Shown here: piece after piece, positions 1 through 6,402 of the stretch
How the letters are laid out: each line of letters starts with the position of its first letter
How positions within the stretch are numbered: position 1 is the stretch's first letter
From: Nocardioides sp.
GTDB taxonomy: Bacteria; Actinomycetota; Actinomycetes; Propionibacteriales; Nocardioidaceae
Assembly: GCA_021731205.1 (NCBI GenBank)
Contig: JAKFXV010000271.1
Span: 1-8,008, forward strand
Direction of reading: 5' to 3'
DNA: 8,008 bases
Program-made: the position numbers and the translations under genes
Notes under the pieces: model-generated
What the model was told of the DNA's origin: nothing
Seen by the model: the letters and a program-made list of their open reading frames with translations, nothing else
Databases searched by the model: none

Positions 1-104
1 CCGAGGACGTCTACAAGATCTATGCAGAGTCGTTCCGCGGCCCGGAGCACCTGGCCCAGGTGCAGGCCGAGGCACGCGAGGTCGTCACCGCCGCCCTCCG
101 GTGA
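1..104 (+). CDS. 3' end of an unidentified gene (partial)
   Basis: An open frame enters from the left edge; the first complete codon is at position 3 and it ends at TGA 102-104. Only 33 residues are visible, beginning EDVYKIYAESF and ending VVTAALR. They look like an amphipathic, helix-rich C-terminus. Codon use fits the rest of the window, so a real gene end is likely, but no motif is present and I do not recognise the family. The stop lies 30 bases before the next start on the same strand, so read-through into the deacetylase gene is possible. Confidence 0.6.
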   Translation, partial: EDVYKIYAESFRGPEHLAQVQAEAREVVTAALR

Positions 105-134
105 CCCGCGGGCCGTCGGCTCTAGGATTCAACG
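101..134 (+). promoter_or_regulatory. Candidate promoter and/or RBS of the deacetylase gene
   Basis: TAGGAT at 123-128 matches the actinobacterial -10 pattern TANNNT and lies 6 nt before ATG 135. That spacing would give a leaderless mRNA. GTGACC at 101-106 is a weak -35 (four of six matches to TTGACA) with a 16-nt spacer, and it contains the TGA stop of the preceding gene. The same bases include AGGA (124-127), a Shine-Dalgarno-like core 7 nt from ATG. Sequence alone cannot say whether the site acts as promoter, RBS or both. Confidence 0.35.
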
Positions 135-863
135 ATGGCGACTCCCCGACCCGACTCCGAGATCGAGCGCGTGCTCGTGGTGATGGCCCATCCCGACGAC
201 TGCGACTTCGCGGCGGCGGGCACCGTCGCCGGGTGGACCAAGCAGGGCATCGAGGTGACCTTGCTGTGTCTGACCCGGGGTGAGCAGGGCGCTCAACCCG
301 ATGCCGACATCGCCGCGATCCCCGCGCTACGCGAAGCAGAGCAGCGGGCGGCCAGCGCCGAGCTCGGGATCACCGACGTGCGCTTCGTCGACGGCTATGC
401 CGATGGGAGCCTCACGCCGACTCCGGCCCTGGTCCGCGAGATCGTCAAGGTGATCCGCGACGTCCGTCCCCAACGGGTGATCGGGCAGTCGCCCGAGCGC
501 AACTACGAACGGATCTACGGATCGCATCCCGACCATCTCGCCTCCGGCGAGGCGTGCGTGCGGGCGGTCTATCCCGCCGTACAGAATCCGTTCGCCTGGC
601 CCGAGCTCCTCGAGGAGGGGTACGACGTGTGGCACGTGCGCGAGGTCTGGCTGGTCGCCCATCCCGTGCCCGACCACGACGTCGACATCACCGACACCAT
701 CGACCGCAAGATCGCGGCCCTCCAGCAACACCACTCACAAACCGGCCATCGCGACGACCTCGAGCCGATGCTGCGGGACTGGGCGGCCATGAACGGGCGG
801 GCAGCCGGCTTTCCCGAGGGCCGCCTGGCCGAGCGGTTCAAGGTGGTTCCGGTCAATCCCTGA
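135..863 (+). CDS. PIG-L/LmbE-family zinc-dependent deacetylase
   Basis: A 242-residue protein of the PIG-L/LmbE fold. Family members remove the N-acetyl group from N-acetylglucosamine-type substrates using a metal ion; MshB and Mca of mycothiol metabolism are actinobacterial examples. The N-terminal signature AHPDDCDF is at residues 18-25 and the second signature HPDH at 131-134. By analogy with MshB, H19, D22 and H134 would bind zinc and D21 would act as the general base. The length is normal for a one-domain member. There is no signal peptide or membrane helix, so it is probably cytoplasmic. The ATG has AGGA 7 nt upstream. The neighbours do not indicate a mycothiol role, so the substrate is unknown. 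Family assignment is firm; assignment to MshB or Mca is not justified from this sequence. Confidence 0.93.
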   Translation: MATPRPDSEIERVLVVMAHPDDCDFAAAGTVAGWTKQGIEVTLLCLTRGEQGAQPDADIAAIPALREAEQRAASAELGITDVRFVDGYADGSLTPTPALVREIVKVIRDVRPQRVIGQSPERNYERIYGSHPDHLASGEACVRAVYPAVQNPFAWPELLEEGYDVWHVREVWLVAHPVPDHDVDITDTIDRKIAALQQHHSQTGHRDDLEPMLRDWAAMNGRAAGFPEGRLAERFKVVPVNP

Positions 864-872
864 GCGGCCCGG

Positions 873-888
873 TTGAGGGCACCCTCAG
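873..888. terminator. Weak hairpin between convergent genes
   Basis: TGAGGG (874-879) and CCCTCA (882-887) form an inverted repeat between the deacetylase stop and the end of the minus-strand membrane-protein gene; the right arm overlaps that gene's stop codon. With a realistic loop the stem is only 5 bp, and no T-run follows on either strand. It could be a weak bidirectional terminator, but chance is a serious alternative. Confidence 0.2.
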
Positions 889-1154
889 AACTGGAACGTC
901 ACGATGCCGACGATCGCGGCCAGCGTGGCGACGCGCAGCAGGGTGACCCCGATCTGCTCGTCACGATTGAGCATGCCCACGCCGCCGGCGCCGATTGCGA
1001 CCGAGACGCCGGCCAGGAGCGCGGGCAGCAGGATGGGGTCACCGGCGTCGGCCCCGGCGTAGATGTAGAGCACCAGGACGAGCAGGGCAACCATGGTGAG
1101 CCCGATCCAGGCACGCCTCAGCCACGACGGGTTCTCGGTGGTCGTCTCAGACAT
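885..1154 (-). CDS. Small three-helix membrane protein, function unknown
   Basis: An 89-residue hydrophobic protein starting MSETTTENPSW. Three likely transmembrane helices lie at about residues 15-33, 41-61 and 69-87, joined by short loops (AGADAGD and NRDEQ), and it ends TFQF. The basic WLRR before the first helix suggests a cytoplasmic N-terminus. The frame extends upstream to an ATG at 1181, but the start at 1154 is preferred: AGGA lies 8 nt before it, a TANNNT box lies 7 nt before it, and the extra nine residues look non-conserved. I recognise no family. It lies 56 bp after the desaturase on the same strand, so it may be the last gene of that transcript, but it may also have its own promoter. 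Confidence 0.72.
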   Translation of the reverse strand: MSETTTENPSWLRRAWIGLTMVALLVLVLYIYAGADAGDPILLPALLAGVSVAIGAGGVGMLNRDEQIGVTLLRVATLAAIVGIVTFQF

Positions 1155-1191
1155 GCGCCAGATCCTAGGGCACGCAGCCAAGAGATCTCAG
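1155..1191 (-). promoter_or_regulatory. Candidate promoter of the small membrane-protein gene
   Basis: On the minus strand TAGGAT (1167-1162) is followed by 7 nt and then ATG 1154, the same arrangement as before the deacetylase gene. CTGAGA (1191-1186) is a possible -35 (four of six matches) with an 18-nt spacer. AGGA inside the -10 could also serve as a ribosome-binding site. If it is active, this gene can be transcribed independently of the desaturase, possibly as a leaderless mRNA. Confidence 0.33.
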
Positions 1192-1210
1192 GGGCGACCT
1201 AGGCGGCGAC

Positions 1211-2485
1211 TCAGGCCGCAAGAGGGTCGCGCCGCACTCGCCGCTGGGGTACGACGACCGGGCCGCGCTCGGCGGCGATCCGCCGGGCCTCCTGAGTCAT
1301 TCGTGCCTGAGCGGCTCGCCGCACCTTCGCCCCACCGCGACTGATCTTGTAGAGCTTGACCAGCTGGCTCGGCAGGTTGCGAGGAGTCGTGGTGTCGAGC
1401 CAGCCGTTCGGCAACGAGAGCCGGAAGACCTTGTGCCAGGCCGAATAGACCTGCGGCACCAGCGGCCGCGCGCAGTAGGTCAGGTCGTACTTCTCGAACA
1501 GCTCCTGCACCAGCGGCGCGATCTCGGCGTAGCGATTGGACGGCAGGTCGGGGAACAGGTGGTGTTCGATCTGGTGCGACAGGTTGCCCGTCATGATGTG
1601 CATCAGCCTGGAGCCGGAGATGTTGGCCGAGCCGAGCATCTGCCGGACGTACCACTCCCCCTTGGTCTCCCCCTCGATCGAGCGCTTCTCGAACGTCTCG
1701 ACCCCTTCGGGGAAGTGCCCGCACATGATCACCGAGTGCGCCCAGACGTTGCGGACCACATTGGCCACCACGTTGGCACCCAGGGTGTGGAAGAACGACG
1801 GCCCCGACAGCAGCGGGTGGATCAGGTAGTCCTTGCCGGCCTGTCTGCGGATCTTCTTCAGCACCTGCTTGCCATTGGCCTTGAACTCCGGGTCGTCGAG
1901 TTGCTTGCGCTTGAGTCTGGCCCCGAGCTCCAGGTCGTACGCCGCGATGCCGTATTCGAAGATCAGCGCATTGACGAAGTTCCACAGCGGCTGCCCGAGG
2001 TGAGCCGGGTGCCACGGCTGGTCCTCGTCGGCCCGGAAGATGCCGTAGCCGAGGTCGTTGTCCTTGCCGATGACGTTCGTGTAGTTGTGATGGACCTCGT
2101 TATGGGCGTGCTTCCACTGGTCCGACGGCGAGGCCGAGTCCCACTCCCAGGTGGTCGAGTGGATCTTGGGGTCGCGCATCCAGTCCCACTGCCCGTGCAG
2201 CACGTTGTGGCCGATCTCCATGTTCTCGAGGATCTTGGAGATGCTCAGACCGGCCGTGCCGACCACCCACGCCGGCGGGAACAGCGAGAACAGCAGCACC
2301 GCCCGCGAGCCGAGCTCGAGGTAGCGCTGGGTCTTGATCATCGAGCGGATGTACGCCGCGTCGGAAGCGCCGCGCTCGGCCAGGAAGCGTTGCCGGATCG
2401 CGTCGAGCTCGCGCCCGAGCTCTTCGATGTCTTGCGCGCTCAGGTGGGCGATGGGGTTGTCGGCCTTCTTCTGGATCACGGTCAT
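1211..2485 (-). CDS. Membrane acyl-CoA/fatty acid desaturase, DesA3-like
   Basis: A 424-residue integral membrane di-iron desaturase. All three histidine boxes are intact: HNVLH at 93-97, HNEVHH at 128-133 and HQIEHH at 304-309. Hydrophobic stretches at about 62-86, 163-183 and 226-255 fit the membrane fold. Such enzymes use O2 and two electrons to put a cis double bond into an acyl chain. M. tuberculosis DesA3 (Rv3229c), a stearoyl-CoA delta-9 desaturase of about this size, is the closest model I know, but regiospecificity cannot be read from sequence. ATG 2485 has AGAGGA 9 nt upstream. The gene starts 36 bp after the reductase on the same strand, the same order as Rv3230c-desA3, so the two are very probably co-transcribed and form an electron-transfer pair. 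The C-terminal tail from about 383 is basic and probably cytoplasmic. Confidence 0.95.
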   Translation of the reverse strand: MTVIQKKADNPIAHLSAQDIEELGRELDAIRQRFLAERGASDAAYIRSMIKTQRYLELGSRAVLLFSLFPPAWVVGTAGLSISKILENMEIGHNVLHGQWDWMRDPKIHSTTWEWDSASPSDQWKHAHNEVHHNYTNVIGKDNDLGYGIFRADEDQPWHPAHLGQPLWNFVNALIFEYGIAAYDLELGARLKRKQLDDPEFKANGKQVLKKIRRQAGKDYLIHPLLSGPSFFHTLGANVVANVVRNVWAHSVIMCGHFPEGVETFEKRSIEGETKGEWYVRQMLGSANISGSRLMHIMTGNLSHQIEHHLFPDLPSNRYAEIAPLVQELFEKYDLTYCARPLVPQVYSAWHKVFRLSLPNGWLDTTTPRNLPSQLVKLYKISRGGAKVRRAAQARMTQEARRIAAERGPVVVPQRRVRRDPLAA

Positions 2486-2521
2486 CTGCGCTGTTCCTCT
2501 CGGGCTGGGTTCGGGGGGTGG

Positions 2522-3628
2522 TCAGTGGTCGAAGTGGCAGTCGCCGGCGGCGGCTGAGATGCAGGTCTGGATGACGACCCCGTCGCCGGGGGTCGCGGTG
2601 GTGACGGCGCCGTCGCGCAGATCGCGCACGATGCCTTCGCGTAGCGGCAGCACGCAGCCGAAGCAGATGCCCATCCGGCAGCCGCTCGGCATCAGCACCC
2701 CGGCCTGCTCCGCGACATCGAGGATCGGTCGGTCGCCGTCGGCACTCACGGTGGTGCCGCTTGCCGCGAACGACAGCGTGCCGCCCTGGCCGGCAACGTG
2801 GAACGTGGTGCGGAACTTCTCGGTCTGCAGCTCGAGTCCGCGCACTCGATGGTGCGCCTCCAGCGCCTCGAGCAGACCCGCCGGCCCACAGGCGAACGTC
2901 GCGCGTTGGGCCAGATCCGGCACCAGCGCTTCCAGGTCGTCGACGTCCAGCACGCCGTGCTCGTCGTCGTACCTCGCGATCAGGCGGATCGCGCCTGATC
3001 GGTCCAACTCCTCGAGGTCACGCCGGAAGATCGACGCGGGCCGGGTCGGAGCGACGTGGACGACGACGATGTCGTACGCCGCGCTGCGCGGCAGCTTCAG
3101 CACACCGTCGGCCGAGACCGGGAAGAGGTTGCGCAGCATCCCGATGACCGGCGTGATGCCCGAGCCTGCCGTCACGAACAACAGCCGACCCCCGGGCAGC
3201 GGAAGCACGAACTCACCGGCCGCCTGCTCGAGGTGGACCAGGGTGCCCGGGCTGGCCCGGTGGACGAGATGGTGGCTGACCAGTCCGTCGGGGACGGCTT
3301 TCACGGTGATGGCGATGCGGCCGTCGGCCCGCGGCCCGTGGGTCAGTGAGTAGGCCCGCCACTGCCGGATACCGTCGATGTCGATCCCGATCCGGAGGTA
3401 CTGACCCGGCACGTGCCCGGCCCAGTCCGCCCCCGGCTGGATCTCGATCGTGGCCGCGTCCTGGGTCTCCGGAGTCACCGAGACGATCCGGCCGCGCAGA
3501 TCCGCCCCCGCGCGCAGCGGGATGAACAGATCGAGGTAGTCGGCCGGCAGCAACGGCGTGGTCGCCGCTTCGATGAACCGGGTGATGCTCACGACAGCAA
3601 CTGTGCCCGCCCTTTGGGGTAAATTCAT
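2522..3628 (-). CDS. FAD/[2Fe-2S] oxidoreductase, electron donor to the desaturase (Rv3230c-like)
   Basis: A 368-residue, three-domain ferredoxin-NAD(P)H reductase. The FAD-binding barrel (about 42-145) carries RAYSL at 91-95. The NAD(P)-binding domain (about 147-260) has VTAGSGITP at 152-160 and CGPAG at 247-251. A C-terminal plant-type ferredoxin domain (about 283-368) has cluster cysteines C317, C322, C325 and C356 (C-X4-C-X2-C-X30-C). It would pass electrons from NAD(P)H via FAD and the iron-sulfur cluster to the desaturase encoded 36 bp downstream, as shown for Rv3230c and DesA3. The N-terminal AATTPLLPADYLDLF segment resembles that subgroup. The start is uncertain: ATG 3628 has a weak GGA 6 nt upstream, while an in-frame GTG at 3592 (residue 13) lacks a well-spaced RBS. 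ATG is preferred. Confidence 0.94.
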   Translation of the reverse strand: MNLPQRAGTVAVVSITRFIEAATTPLLPADYLDLFIPLRAGADLRGRIVSVTPETQDAATIEIQPGADWAGHVPGQYLRIGIDIDGIRQWRAYSLTHGPRADGRIAITVKAVPDGLVSHHLVHRASPGTLVHLEQAAGEFVLPLPGGRLLFVTAGSGITPVIGMLRNLFPVSADGVLKLPRSAAYDIVVVHVAPTRPASIFRRDLEELDRSGAIRLIARYDDEHGVLDVDDLEALVPDLAQRATFACGPAGLLEALEAHHRVRGLELQTEKFRTTFHVAGQGGTLSFAASGTTVSADGDRPILDVAEQAGVLMPSGCRMGICFGCVLPLREGIVRDLRDGAVTTATPGDGVVIQTCISAAAGDCHFDH

Positions 3629-3675
3629 GACCAGTCCGAGTGAATATCTCCCGGTGAATTGTTCGGAGACGATAA
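3620..3675. promoter_or_regulatory. Divergent control region with TGAAT/ATTCA repeats
   Basis: Only 47 bp (3629-3675) separate the reductase and regulator start codons, so both promoters and any operator must overlap or reach into coding sequence. GTGAAT occurs directly repeated at 3640-3645 and 3654-3659, 14 bp apart. The inverse ATTCA is at 3623-3627, making ATTCA-N13-TGAAT with the first copy; AATTCA (3622-3627) is also the inverse of TGAATT (3655-3660). These are candidate operator half-sites, probably for the adjacent PucR-type regulator. TAAATT (3620-3625) is a possible plus-strand -10 without a clear -35. GGAG (3665-3668) is the regulator's RBS. The locally AT-richer composition supports a control region; the binding assignment is inference. 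Confidence 0.5.
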
Positions 3676-4875
3676 ATGTCTGAGACGCCCCAGCTCGCGA
3701 GCGAACAACTGCGCCTCGATCCGGCCCTCGCCGCTCTGCTGAGCGCGCAGTTGCGAGAGGTCGCCCCCCACACGATCACGGCGATCATGGCCGAGGTCCC
3801 GGCGTACGCCGGCGCGCTGAGCGGGCGGATGGGCGCCAACATCGAGAACGCCGTGCAGATGGCGCTGGGCGGGTTCCTCCGGCTTGCCGCGCGCGGCCCG
3901 CGCGAAGACCCCGGTATGCCGTTGTCACCCGCCCTCGACGGTGCCTACAACCTCGGCCGCGGCGAGGCGCGCAACGGGCGGTCGGCCGACGCCCTGTTGG
4001 CCGCGTATCGCGTCGGTGCCCGGGTCGCATGGCGTGAGCTGTCCGCGACGGCCGTGCAGCACGGCGTGCCCGCGCAGACCCTCGCTGCCTTCGCCGAGTT
4101 GGTGTTCGCCTACATCGACGAGCTGTCCGCGGCCAGCGTCGCCGGACACGCCGACGAGGTCGCCAGCCGCGACCGGGTCCGCGAGCGCGACCTCCAGCGA
4201 CTGGCGGCGGCGCTGGTGCGGGGAGCACCGGCGGATGTTCTCTTGGCAGCGGCCGAGCGCGCGGACTGGGCTCCGCCGGCGACGCTGACCGCGGTGATCC
4301 TGCCCCAGGCCCAGGTGCGTGCCGTCCTCGGCGCCGCCCACCGGGCGACCCTGCAGCCGACCGAGGACCTCGGCCCACTCAGTGCCGACCTCGGCGTGCT
4401 GCTCGTCGCCAATGCACACGGCCGCAACCGCACCGGCCTGCTGCGCAGCCTCGCCGACCGCTCGGCTATCGCGGGACCGGCCCGGCCCTGGCGAGAGGTG
4501 CATACGTCGTTCGAGCGGGCCGTCCGAGCCGTGCCATTGCGTCAGGGGTCGCGGCTGCTCGACACCGATGAGCATCTGGTCGACCTCGTCCTCGGCGCTG
4601 ACCCCGAGGCGCAGCTCGACCTGCGCCGTCGGGCGCTCGCTCCGCTCTCCACGCTCAAGCCCGCGGCCGCCGACAAACTCACCCAGACGCTGCGGGCGTG
4701 GTTGTTGCACCACGGCCGCCGCGACGACATCGCGCGGGCCCTGTTCGTGCACCCGCAGACCGTTCGCTACCGGATGGGCCAGCTGCGCGAGCTGTACGGC
4801 GACCGGCTCGACGATCCGGGCACCGTGTTGGAGCTGACGGTCGCCCTCGGCGGTTCGGGTCCACCTCGACCTTGA
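3676..4875 (+). CDS. PucR/CdaR-type transcriptional regulator
   Basis: A 399-residue protein with a C-terminal PucR-type helix-turn-helix at about 340-375, including RRDDIARALFVHPQTVRYRM, followed by the typical tail RLDDPGTVLELTVAL. The N-terminal helical half (about 15-165) resembles the RsbRD-N-like region often paired with this HTH, and the middle (about 170-310) matches the usual weakly conserved linker domain. It is expected to be a soluble cytoplasmic DNA-binding protein whose N-terminal part senses a signal. ATG 3676 has GGAG 7 nt upstream. It is divergent from the reductase-desaturase genes with a 47-bp gap, the usual position for a local regulator, so it probably controls their expression and perhaps its own. 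Whether it activates or represses, and what ligand it senses, cannot be told. The family call is strong and the target is inference. Confidence 0.9.
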   Translation: MSETPQLASEQLRLDPALAALLSAQLREVAPHTITAIMAEVPAYAGALSGRMGANIENAVQMALGGFLRLAARGPREDPGMPLSPALDGAYNLGRGEARNGRSADALLAAYRVGARVAWRELSATAVQHGVPAQTLAAFAELVFAYIDELSAASVAGHADEVASRDRVRERDLQRLAAALVRGAPADVLLAAAERADWAPPATLTAVILPQAQVRAVLGAAHRATLQPTEDLGPLSADLGVLLVANAHGRNRTGLLRSLADRSAIAGPARPWREVHTSFERAVRAVPLRQGSRLLDTDEHLVDLVLGADPEAQLDLRRRALAPLSTLKPAAADKLTQTLRAWLLHHGRRDDIARALFVHPQTVRYRMGQLRELYGDRLDDPGTVLELTVALGGSGPPRP

Positions 4876-4910
4876 CGCTCGGCCGGACCGGCTGGACTAC
4901 CTTGTGCCAC
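4872..4910 (+). promoter_or_regulatory. Candidate leaderless promoter of the Rossmann-protein/MMPL operon
   Basis: TTGACG (4872-4877) matches the -35 consensus at five of six bases and contains the TGA stop of the regulator gene. TACCTT (4898-4903) fits TANNNT and is followed by 7 nt and then GTG 4911, ideal spacing for a leaderless transcript. The -35/-10 spacer is 20 nt, longer than optimal. Inside the spacer is the perfect palindrome GCCGG-A-CCGGC (4882-4892), a possible operator. No Shine-Dalgarno sequence precedes GTG 4911, which favours leaderless translation. Confidence 0.42.
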
Positions 4911-6401
4911 GTGGAGACCCCGACCGAGCCGGCTCCGCGGGGCGTGGTCTTCCCCGAGCTCGACGGGGCGCGCAGCACCAGCGCCGTAGGGCGGGCCGTC
5001 GTCTGGGCGGCGCTGTCCGGGGTCGACCCCGACGGAGCGCGCGCGGCCGGTCGCGCCGAGAACTGGCACCGCGACTACCCCCAGCACTTTCGCCGCCTGG
5101 TCGAGAGCGGACTGGTGTCGCCGGAGTCGGCGCGGCGGATCGCCGAGGACGGTCTGGCCGAACTGCACCGTCGGATGCGCTGGATCGACGGCGACCGCGA
5201 CGTTCGGCTGGCCGACCTCGTCGCCAGCACTCCGCAGGCACCCCGGCTGTCGACCGTCACCGTCGAAGGCGCCGCGCCCCCCGCGTCGTTCGGGCTTCCC
5301 CTCGACGGGCGGGTGCTACGCGGTGCGGCCCTGTCGGAGCAGTTGGACCGGTGGGCCGGGTCCGGCGTACTCGAACCCTCGGCCGCTGCCGCCATCGAAC
5401 GAGTCGCCGAGCATCCGGAGTGGCTCAGCCTGCCGGGCCGCACCGTCGTCTGCCTCGGTGCCGGTGCAGAGATCGGGCCGCTGCACCCGCTGTTGTCCTG
5501 GGGCGCGACGGTGGCCGCCGTCGATCTGCCGGGCCCGGATCGGTGGCGGCGACTGGCCGACGTCGCAGCCGGATCTGCCGGACGGCTGATCGTCCCGGTC
5601 GGTGCGGCCGGCGACGGGGTCGCGTCGGCCGGGGTCGACCTCCTTACCGGCCTGCCTCAGCTCGGCGACTGGGTCAGCGCTCTCGACTCGACACTCGTGC
5701 TCGGCAACTACGTGTATGCCGACGGCGGCGCCCACGTGGCTGCGGCCGCCGGCGCCGACGCCCTCCTGATGGCCGTCCGCGCCCGCCAGGCGGACGTGGT
5801 CGCTGCCTATCTCGCCACGCCGACCGATGTCTTCTGCGCGCCGCCGGAGGCCGTGCTCGCCTCGACCGGCGCGTTCGCGCGGCGCGGCACGCTAGCGCGG
5901 TCGGCCGGTGCGGTCCTCGGAGTGCTCACCCGCGGACGCGCCCTGCGACCGAACTACCCGCCCCTCGAGCCGGGAAGGCCGGGCATCCATGACGCGATCG
6001 TGCGCCAGCAAGGCCCCAACTACGCGTTGGCCAAGCGCATCCAACGCTGGCGGGCGAGCGCCGAATGGGCCGACGGGCGGCGGGTCTCGCTCAACGTCGC
6101 CCCACCCACGAGGACCCGCTCCGTGATCAAGAACCGCACCCTCGATGCGGCGTACGCCGGGGCGCACCGGTTCGGCGTCACCGTCTTCGAGCCCGACACC
6201 ACCCGGGTGCTGATGGCGGCTCTGTTGGTCCACGACCTCCTTGCGGACCTGCCTACGGGGGCCCACCCCTGGGAGCTCGAAGCCGATCAGGCGATCCACG
6301 GCGGGCTGTGGCGGGCGCCGTACGCCCCACGGAGCGCTCTCCCGCTGGCGGCCATCGGCGGATATCCGGCAACCGGACGTCCCCGTCGCGCGAAGGGTTA
6401 A
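4911..6401 (+). CDS. Uncharacterised Rossmann-like protein, coupled to the MMPL gene
   Basis: A 496-residue protein from GTG 4911 (METPTEPAPR...). The clearest motif is a beta strand followed by CLGAGAEIGP at 181-190 (GxGxxxG type) and then VAAVD with D205. This is the pattern of a Rossmann nucleotide-binding fold for NAD(P) or S-adenosylmethionine. Other striking segments are NYVYADGG (266-273), QGPNYALAKRIQRW (367-380), SVIKNRTLDAAYAGAHRFGV (404-423) and HPWELEADQAIHGGLWR (452-468). No signal peptide is seen, and hydrophobic stretches are short, so it is probably cytoplasmic. The frame stays open upstream to 4698, but that part overlaps the regulator's HTH and reads as Arg/Pro-rich antiframe; GTG 4911 has promoter-like sequence just before it. 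I do not recognise a named family; dehydrogenase, reductase and methyltransferase are all possible. The MMPL gene begins one base after its stop, so the two are probably made together. Confidence 0.85.
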   Translation: METPTEPAPRGVVFPELDGARSTSAVGRAVVWAALSGVDPDGARAAGRAENWHRDYPQHFRRLVESGLVSPESARRIAEDGLAELHRRMRWIDGDRDVRLADLVASTPQAPRLSTVTVEGAAPPASFGLPLDGRVLRGAALSEQLDRWAGSGVLEPSAAAAIERVAEHPEWLSLPGRTVVCLGAGAEIGPLHPLLSWGATVAAVDLPGPDRWRRLADVAAGSAGRLIVPVGAAGDGVASAGVDLLTGLPQLGDWVSALDSTLVLGNYVYADGGAHVAAAAGADALLMAVRARQADVVAAYLATPTDVFCAPPEAVLASTGAFARRGTLARSAGAVLGVLTRGRALRPNYPPLEPGRPGIHDAIVRQQGPNYALAKRIQRWRASAEWADGRRVSLNVAPPTRTRSVIKNRTLDAAYAGAHRFGVTVFEPDTTRVLMAALLVHDLLADLPTGAHPWELEADQAIHGGLWRAPYAPRSALPLAAIGGYPATGRPRRAKG

Positions 6402-6402
6402 C

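Noticed and set aside
1155..1181. Upstream ATG (1181) for the small membrane protein
   Set aside because: It would add nine residues (MAACPRIWR) and would place the candidate -10/AGGA inside the coding region.
1188..2015. Minus-strand frame (275 codons) overlapping the desaturase in another frame
   Set aside because: Low-complexity Arg/Gln/Ala composition, overlaps the third histidine box in the true frame, and has no RBS.
1433..2557. Long plus-strand frame (374 codons) opposite the desaturase
   Set aside because: It is antisense to a gene with three intact histidine boxes. The translation is Arg/Val/Asp-rich without motifs, typical of GC-rich shadow frames.
2334..3353. Plus-strand frame (339 codons) opposite the reductase
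   Set aside because: It is Ser/Arg/Pro-rich and antisense to a gene with clear FAD, NAD(P) and [2Fe-2S] motifs.
3925..4752. Minus-strand frame (275 codons) opposite the PucR-type regulator
   Set aside because: A composition-driven shadow with no motif; the opposite strand encodes a recognisable HTH protein.
4698..4910. Upstream extension of the Rossmann-protein frame
   Set aside because: It overlaps the conserved HTH of the regulator and is Arg/Pro-rich. GTG 4911 with promoter-like sequence before it is a better start.
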